Positions 58,402 through 64,000 of a DNA stretch of 64,000 nucleotides are shown in pieces; the first letter of the stretch is position 1; each line of letters opens with the position of its first letter. The notes below the pieces were generated by a model that was not told the origin of the DNA, made no database searches, and was given only the letters and a program-made list of their open reading frames with translations. The position numbers were made by a program, and so were the translations under genes. The stretch comes from Sarcocystis neurona (Eukaryota > Apicomplexa > Conoidasida > Eucoccidiorida > Sarcocystidae), in the NCBI GenBank assembly GCA_000727475.1, contig KL647307.1, forward strand, positions 898,701 to 962,700, in the 5' to 3' direction.

Positions 58402-60237
58402 GTTATACGCAGCGGCCACATTTAAAAACAACTCTTCAGTGACGCCTCCACGCTCTACAAGCATAGTCGCAAAGACTGCACGTTTCCTGCTCAAGACTTC
58501 ATTTGCTGAACAAGTCCAGTGATACTCAGAAGCGTTATTACTACTTGCATTGCAAGTAGACGGTGCACACCTGTACATTTGGGAGCGTGACTCACCGACT
58601 GTCCATTCAGGGTGTAGATCCGTTATGATTACTCCTCTTCTGATATCACTCTGGATGCTGAACGTAAAAGACGGTCCGACGACCAGAATATTTATTTTTA
58701 GTTGTTCAACGTTTGCCGCGAAAGGGGCCTATCAAGAAGACCAGAAATACACCCGTTGAGTTTACTGGTGGTCTCAATTTGATGCCAGGAGGATATGCGC
58801 CATCTTCTGCCCGACAACCCGATAAACAACTGCCCCTCCAACTGCAACGCAGTTAGTTCCTCCCCCAAGACTTTACCGAGGACCTCGTACGGCATTATGT
58901 GCCAGGTAGACGTACTTTACGAGCGGCAAAGAAAGCACCGAGATATTTCCGCGTGTGCCAGTGAATCGCTTCTCGTCCCGTCTCCCTTGTGCGTCAGGGG
59001 ACAGATATACGCTCCTCCACTCTCTTATCCCCTCTAGTGGGAGAGGCCTATGGAAATAAGCCGCAGCTTCTCGATAGTCTAATCCGGGCGTAAATTGCCA
59101 AAAGCTTGTGAACCTGTTGCTTGCGACAGCGGACTCAAAATAATGAGTAAATTCGTGTATACATATATATATACATATATATATATATTATATATATCCT
59201 TGCGTGTATATATATAGTAATAACGCACGCGTGAATGACGAAATTTCAGAAACCGACTAGGAAGTTGGGATGCTGAACTCTATCTGTCTGCCGGTGGCAT
59301 CGGGGCTACCTAAGTGGAACATAAACAACATAGTAGAATGTCAGCAGGGAAAGCACACGGTGTGCTCCTGACTCAAGAAATTCACCCTGCACCTCAAGTT
59401 TTGTGACATATCTCATTCTCAAACAGCCTCACATACTGGCAAGTATGTGCCACGTAAGTGGTGTTCTCCGGTCGATGATCTTCGCGTGTGGGATTTGTTG
59501 ACGCACTCGGGCACTTGCCACTGCGTGTTCGCATTGCACGCTCCCCTTTTCACGTACAGCGCTACCCTTATTTACCGCAGGTGACCTACAATCTGCTCCG
59601 GCCACTGCCTTCTTTTTGTCACTCCGTGCATCCGTCGGAGGCGCCTTGTTACGGAGGAACGACACGTCTGTTCTCATGTTAATAGTTCAACATAGAAGTG
59701 CCCTATTCTGCATTGAATCTACTGTCAGGAATCCCGTTCACACGTGGAATCGGCAGATCTCGTCTCCTGTAGTCCAACGCTGCTCCGCCGGTGTGATCAA
59801 CCCTAGCAGTGAGTGTCTTCTTTAGTGGCTTACAGAGTTTAAGTCATGTCCAGATTCAGTTCACGAACAACCATGAAAATATGTCCGTTTAGAACTGGTC
59901 ACAGACATTACTATATATATATACACGTACCTATGTGGCAACATGTGTGCTTACATATTTGCGAACATACGGTAGCTGACACCTAGCTACACATTCTTGT
60001 ATGCACATCCTCGTCGAGTGATACACCTCACAATATCGCTTACTTGCTCCATGTGTCATCCGCAGGAAAGCTTTTTGAGTCGGTAAGTGGTGTTGATGTA
60101 CTTCCGCTCCCTTTGTTTCCATCTGCATAGTTTTTACAATTTGGAGGTCGGTTGGTATGAAAAGCATCCGAGCTCGGCTGGTCCTCTTCAATCTGGTAGT
60201 CAGAAGGTTCCTGTCCACCACGCGTCTGACGCTCCAT
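58402..60237 (-). CDS. Unassigned minus-strand exons upstream of endonuclease V
   Basis: Segments with protein-like composition: 60237-60044, starting MERQTRGGQEPSDYQIEEDQ and ending at an AA|GTAAGC donor; about 59677-59470 (VSFLRNKAPPTDARSDKKKA); 58895-58760, starting with an ATG (MPYEVLGKVLGEELTALQLE) and containing RRWRISSWHQIETT; and about 58530-58402 (NEVLSRKRAVFATMLVERGG), ending at an AACAG|GTGACT donor. They may form a separate gene or the N-terminal part of the endonuclease V transcript. Phase into endonuclease V exon 1 (57858) could not be matched. No family recognised. Confidence 0.3.
59155..59215. repeat. TA microsatellite
   Basis: An interrupted (TA)n run of about 60 bp. Similar runs occur throughout the window, for example 13290-13312, 15758-15776, 16324-16350, 37964-37982, 42560-42592 and 53000-53028, always in introns or spacers of the genes called here. 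Confidence 0.8.
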
Positions 60238-61095
60238 AGAGTGTACCGCTGCACTCTTTGGCCATCTCCCGGTGCCCACACGCTTCCTCCCTGCACGGCC
60301 CGCGATGCGTGTCTACTGAGCCGACCGTGTAGCCCTTCTAAAGCTGTGCTACAAAACGTGACAGAATGCCTTTTCACCACCCTACGAGTCTGTGACAGCA
60401 ATAAACGTTCAGATGCTTATTTTTCGAGCTTTCGTTGGTTCACGTATTTGTAGTCGGTAAAGGCAAACAACGTAGTCGGTATACGGGTGTCCAAGACCAT
60501 AGATATTCACCGCAATATTAGCCGTCCTTCACTACTTCACTTACTTTAGCCGGACACCGGCACATCGCGGAGTCACTCGTGTACTACTGCATGTCTTACA
60601 TTTGAAATTTTCGAAGCATGTGTAACACCCCGTATCCTAGTACACGTCGCATGCGTTACGATGTGTCCGCCGCCGTGGCTTCGACTCTGCACACTTCAGT
60701 TAGTATGGAACTGCCTGCACTCACTCTGCAACGGGAAACTCAAATTTTGTTGGTGTAACCGAACCGCTTGTGGGGTGCCACAGTGTCATCCTCCAATTCC
60801 ACTGTGTTCAGTGTCAGCCGCTCGAGTCCCCTCCTGCACAGTAAAAATGTGCAACGGGAAGACCGCTGAAGTCCTCACTATTCGGTCGTAGGGGCGGTAA
60901 TGTTCCTCATTAAGGCAGCTGCGGAACTTTCCTTTCAATCCTGGGACAGCGAAATCTGGCAGAGTCAATGGAAGTCAGAATTCCGACTCGTACACTGGTT
61001 CTCGAAGTAATGATTTATCACACAGTCATCCTTCCGTTGTACTGCGGAAGAAACTACGACATTTTGCGGATGAATTGTCATAACACGCTTTGCAG

Positions 61096-61551
61096 ATGTC
61101 TTATTCGCAGCTAGACTTTGTCAACGAATACACAGTCTCCAGTGGGGTGTTTCGCGTTCACGTAACTATCAATCAAACTGCTCTTAGTGTAGTACACGGA
61201 CGCGGTCTTAACCGCGAAGAACTCCTGTTGTTCTGTGTGGAATCTTCCTGGGAAGGCTTGCGTAGCTGTTACCATATCCCATATTTCAGCGCACGCATCA
61301 TACATAGTCGGGTATGTCTAACAGTGGACAGGCCTGGTATCAACGGTTCTTGTGGCCAGCAGGAATACGTGAGTTTCACCTGTTGGACCGGTGTATGTTT
61401 CGACAAGACAGGAGCGGCACTTACTTTTTTCGGCGGCGGCTTCACTACTCAGGAGAACAAATTGTGTGACTGTTGCTCTTCGGAAGGCTGTTCGACTTGT
61501 AAGGAGAGGTGGAAAAAGGTCTTGCATGTCTTGTTCCGGTCACCGCCCTGA
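61096..61551 (+). CDS. Possible single-exon ORF, 151 residues, Cys-rich C-terminus
   Basis: Open frame from ATG 61096 to TGA 61549-61551, starting MSYSQLDFVNEYTVSSG and ending with a Cys cluster (CDCCSSEGCSTCKERWKK) that could bind metal. It follows a TTTGCAG acceptor-like site, so it may be a terminal exon. The minus strand also has two adjacent protein-like frames here (61527-61318 and 61305-61111), so the coding strand is uncertain. No family recognised. Confidence 0.27.
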   Translation: MSYSQLDFVNEYTVSSGVFRVHVTINQTALSVVHGRGLNREELLLFCVESSWEGLRSCYHIPYFSARIIHSRVCLTVDRPGINGSCGQQEYVSFTCWTGVCFDKTGAALTFFGGGFTTQENKLCDCCSSEGCSTCKERWKKVLHVLFRSPP

Positions 61552-61726
61552 AAGCACACCTGCTAGTGCCTAAGGATGGATTAGAAACACTATATTTCTT
61601 ACGGTGCGGACAGTGACTTATGTACCCTATCGGAGCTGATGTTCGACTAGTCCACCAGCGCTGGAAGCCCTGCTTCTACTTTTTCGTGGCCAAGCATTCA
61701 CACCCAGTCGCTTCAGGGTATTCATC

Positions 61727-63588
61727 ATGCCGAAGTACGACTTATTCAAACCGTTGGATTTCCTCGCCTATGTAAAGACAATACATGTTTCTTACCACCC
61801 CGGACGCCCTCGGTGCGATGTTTGTCGCCAGCTAATCCAGCACATGCATTCTGCTGAAGTAAAAAAAAAGTTCCCTGCGCTTCAAGCCACCTATGAGCTC
61901 CTCGGGTAAACCTGAAAATTCACTACGGGACAGCCGAAAGCATTAATTCAGACGCGCACTTTTGTCGTGAGCTACTGTGAACTGCTTAGTGAAATTTCCG
62001 CGCATATGTATATATACATATGTATATCGTTGTGAATTCCGTGTTCGTCAAAATGTTCTGTCATGACACAAAATGACACAAACGTTCACACGCACGCGGG
62101 CACACAAACGTACACACACTAACAGAACGCAGTTTTACGCGTATATTAGTCGTGTACAAAATGAACGAATCTGTCCTGTTCATACACCACCACCCTCACG
62201 AACGCGTGCATATGTAGTAAGTGCGTGCTTTGTTGTGGAGATCTGGCTGGGGATATATATGTAGCTGTATGCAGAGTAAGGATGCACGCATATGTTTATG
62301 CGGGGCTGAAACGCTCTAGTATTCAGGCGGTTGAGTGCCGATACGTTTTATCCACGACTTCAACATGTTATGCAGTGTTTATCGCATTTGTTTCAGTTTA
62401 TCCACAGGTGAGTGCTTGTTCCGCTTTTGTTACATCCCTAGACTACGTAGCAACGCTCAAGCGTCTGATTTTCCATATACGCCGTGGCGGTGTAGGGACG
62501 CGCGCGGGGTTTTAGTGTTCTCTGTGGTCGTCCAGCGGCTGCTCACGTGTAGACGCGTGTGCGTCTTAGTATATATCTCCGCAGGGTGCCCGTATCTGCA
62601 CGTTGACGCCGGAAAAAATATCTACTGGCACATGTTAGAATATGTAGTCTTTTTGAGTTAGCATTACACATGCCTCACTACGAATGAAATGGTAATTCAC
62701 AGTAACAACCTAGTTCCGGTGTACGTGGCGTGCACCTCATCCGTCGGTTTGTTAGTCGTTATGCGCTCGTGCATATGTGTACCGCTTCGGGTGGAGGCCG
62801 TAGGATTTCTCCTCTTGTGGGTCCACAGAGACGCACAGCCTACCGGCCTTCACTACATCAGTAAATTCTGCGGTTCTACTTCCAGTGTTTGACGCCCTAC
62901 GCTCTGCTTCTCTTCGCCAGTTACAATGCGCCGTCAAGTATCAAACTTGAACTAACAAATGGAGCCAAGTACCAGTAAGCTATCACCACAGGTGTGGAAT
63001 TAATCTATTTTTTAATACAATTCAAGGATGCACACACAGCTACACAGATCACTGCGTATAAGTGTGAACACGTCTTGTATGACCCTGTCGAGGTGAATGG
63101 GACTGTATCTGCCCGGAGTTGTGGCCTGTACGTACCACCTGTGCACGAGCATGCGTACATATACGGATACACACGCGTTTCTTTATCTTTCGCAAAGTGT
63201 CAGCGTGCTCGTAGCTAGCCGACAGCAAATATAAAAGACAGTCATCAGCGTGTAACGGAGAGGGCGCAGTCGACGCAGGACTTGTTTCCTGGAAGCAGGC
63301 AAGGATAAAATCTGGCGCACTAGATCTACCCAGTCCCACACATACACGAGTACGCGGCGGGCTCGCTGCTTTCAAACCTTGACACGCCGAGGAACACTCG
63401 TGCGAATGAAGACACCACCACCATCACGTGTGTTACGCTGTACACTAAAGGGTGGGTTTGCTGCTTGAGTGTAAAGCTTCTGCTGTTTGTGTCGCTCTTG
63501 CAGCTTGCCGGCCGAGTCCTTTTCGCTGAGTGAGTTGCAAAGCTGTTTCGACAAAGAACAATTTAGAGGTAAAGAGCCGATTTTCTGA
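61727..63588 (+). CDS. Possible mitoribosomal protein mL53-like (L51/S25 fold)
   Basis: The first exon, 61727-61905, starts with ATG after TTCATC and reads MPKYDLFKPLDFLAYVKTIH, then VSYHPGRPRCDVCRQLIQHM and EVKKKFPALQATYELL, before a GG|GTAAAC donor. The VKxIxVxYxP...CRxLI...VKKKFP pattern resembles human MRPL53 (VKQVRVQFCPFEKN and following) and the thioredoxin-like L51/S25 family. Candidate later exons are about 62997-63063 (VELIYFLIQFKDAHTATQIT) and 63509-63588 (LPAESFSLSELQSCFDKEQF, stop TGA). Those two join in phase with each other (TAT AA|GTGTGA to C TTG), but the first intron could not be phased, so an exon may be missing. Product would be small, about 110 residues. Confidence 0.33.
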
Positions 63589-64000
63589 TTCCATGCGTAC
63601 GCGGAAAAGAAAAGTGTCACTTGCTTTGCGTCTGTTGTTACTTGCACGTTGAAGGGCACCGTTTGTCATTAATGTACGCGTAGGTTCGTATATATTGGAT
63701 GCCGTCTGCCTGCATACCTACGTACGCATACAGGAGTAGATCTGCATTTACGCATATATATATATATATCTTCAGATGAACGCACATTACTTGCACACGT
63801 ATGCATGCATATATATATATATATAGACGCAGGGATGCGAGCACACAAGGACTATAAAATTCCCTGTAAAACGTATTTTAAGGTACGCGAACTGAGTGCG
63901 CGCTAGGCAGCTCTTGTCTCCATCCAGCCCGCATTAGATACGCTCTTATACAGAGCGTACCAGACGACATATCGTGGTCCCGCTCTTCATCGACGTCAAC
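63589..64000. other. Right edge, no supported gene
   Basis: Contains two TA runs (about 63754-63770 and 63808-63826) and otherwise ordinary sequence with only short frames. Nothing gene-like is supported. Confidence 0.4.

Overview
The window looks like nuclear DNA of a coccidian apicomplexan, most likely a Cyclospora- or Eimeria-type parasite. This is inferred from genes split into many short exons by GT..AG introns, coding exons full of CAG-type homopolymer runs (Gln, Ala, Ser), dense TA/CA microsatellites in introns and spacers, and eukaryotic housekeeping proteins. There is no bacterial or phage signature, and I found no tRNA or rRNA gene. The species was not determined.

Layout. 1-7.6 kb (minus): selenocysteine-specific elongation factor eEFSec, four exons resolved, 3' end unresolved. 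7.6-10.1 kb: divergent spacer. 10.1-23.3 kb (plus): a ten-exon DHX33-like DEAH-box RNA helicase whose reading phase holds across all nine introns. 25.4-28.2 kb (plus): a ten-exon gene for a secreted protein with a concanavalin/laminin-G-like C-terminal half. 30-41.1 kb (minus): CTP:phosphocholine cytidylyltransferase (CCT), catalytic exons clear, C-terminal exons partly resolved. 42-44.4 kb: isolated coding-like pieces. 45.7-50.0 kb (plus): an eight-exon gene for a 259-residue protein I do not recognise. 51.2-55.2 kb (plus): a further coding island. 55.4-57.9 kb (minus): endonuclease V. 58.4-61.6 kb: unresolved coding-like segments. 61.7-63.6 kb (plus): a possible mitoribosomal mL53-like gene.

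The genes do not form a pathway. They are housekeeping functions: selenocysteine decoding, RNA remodelling, phosphatidylcholine synthesis and inosine/deaminated nucleic-acid cleavage, with one secreted-protein gene and orphan genes between them. Introns carry several degenerate tandem duplications (about 66, 75, 96 and 170 bp), a 35-bp minisatellite and polypyrimidine or trinucleotide tracts. Exon borders were chosen by hand from reading phase, GT/AG sites and remembered homologue sequence, so those with matching phase on both sides are the most reliable.
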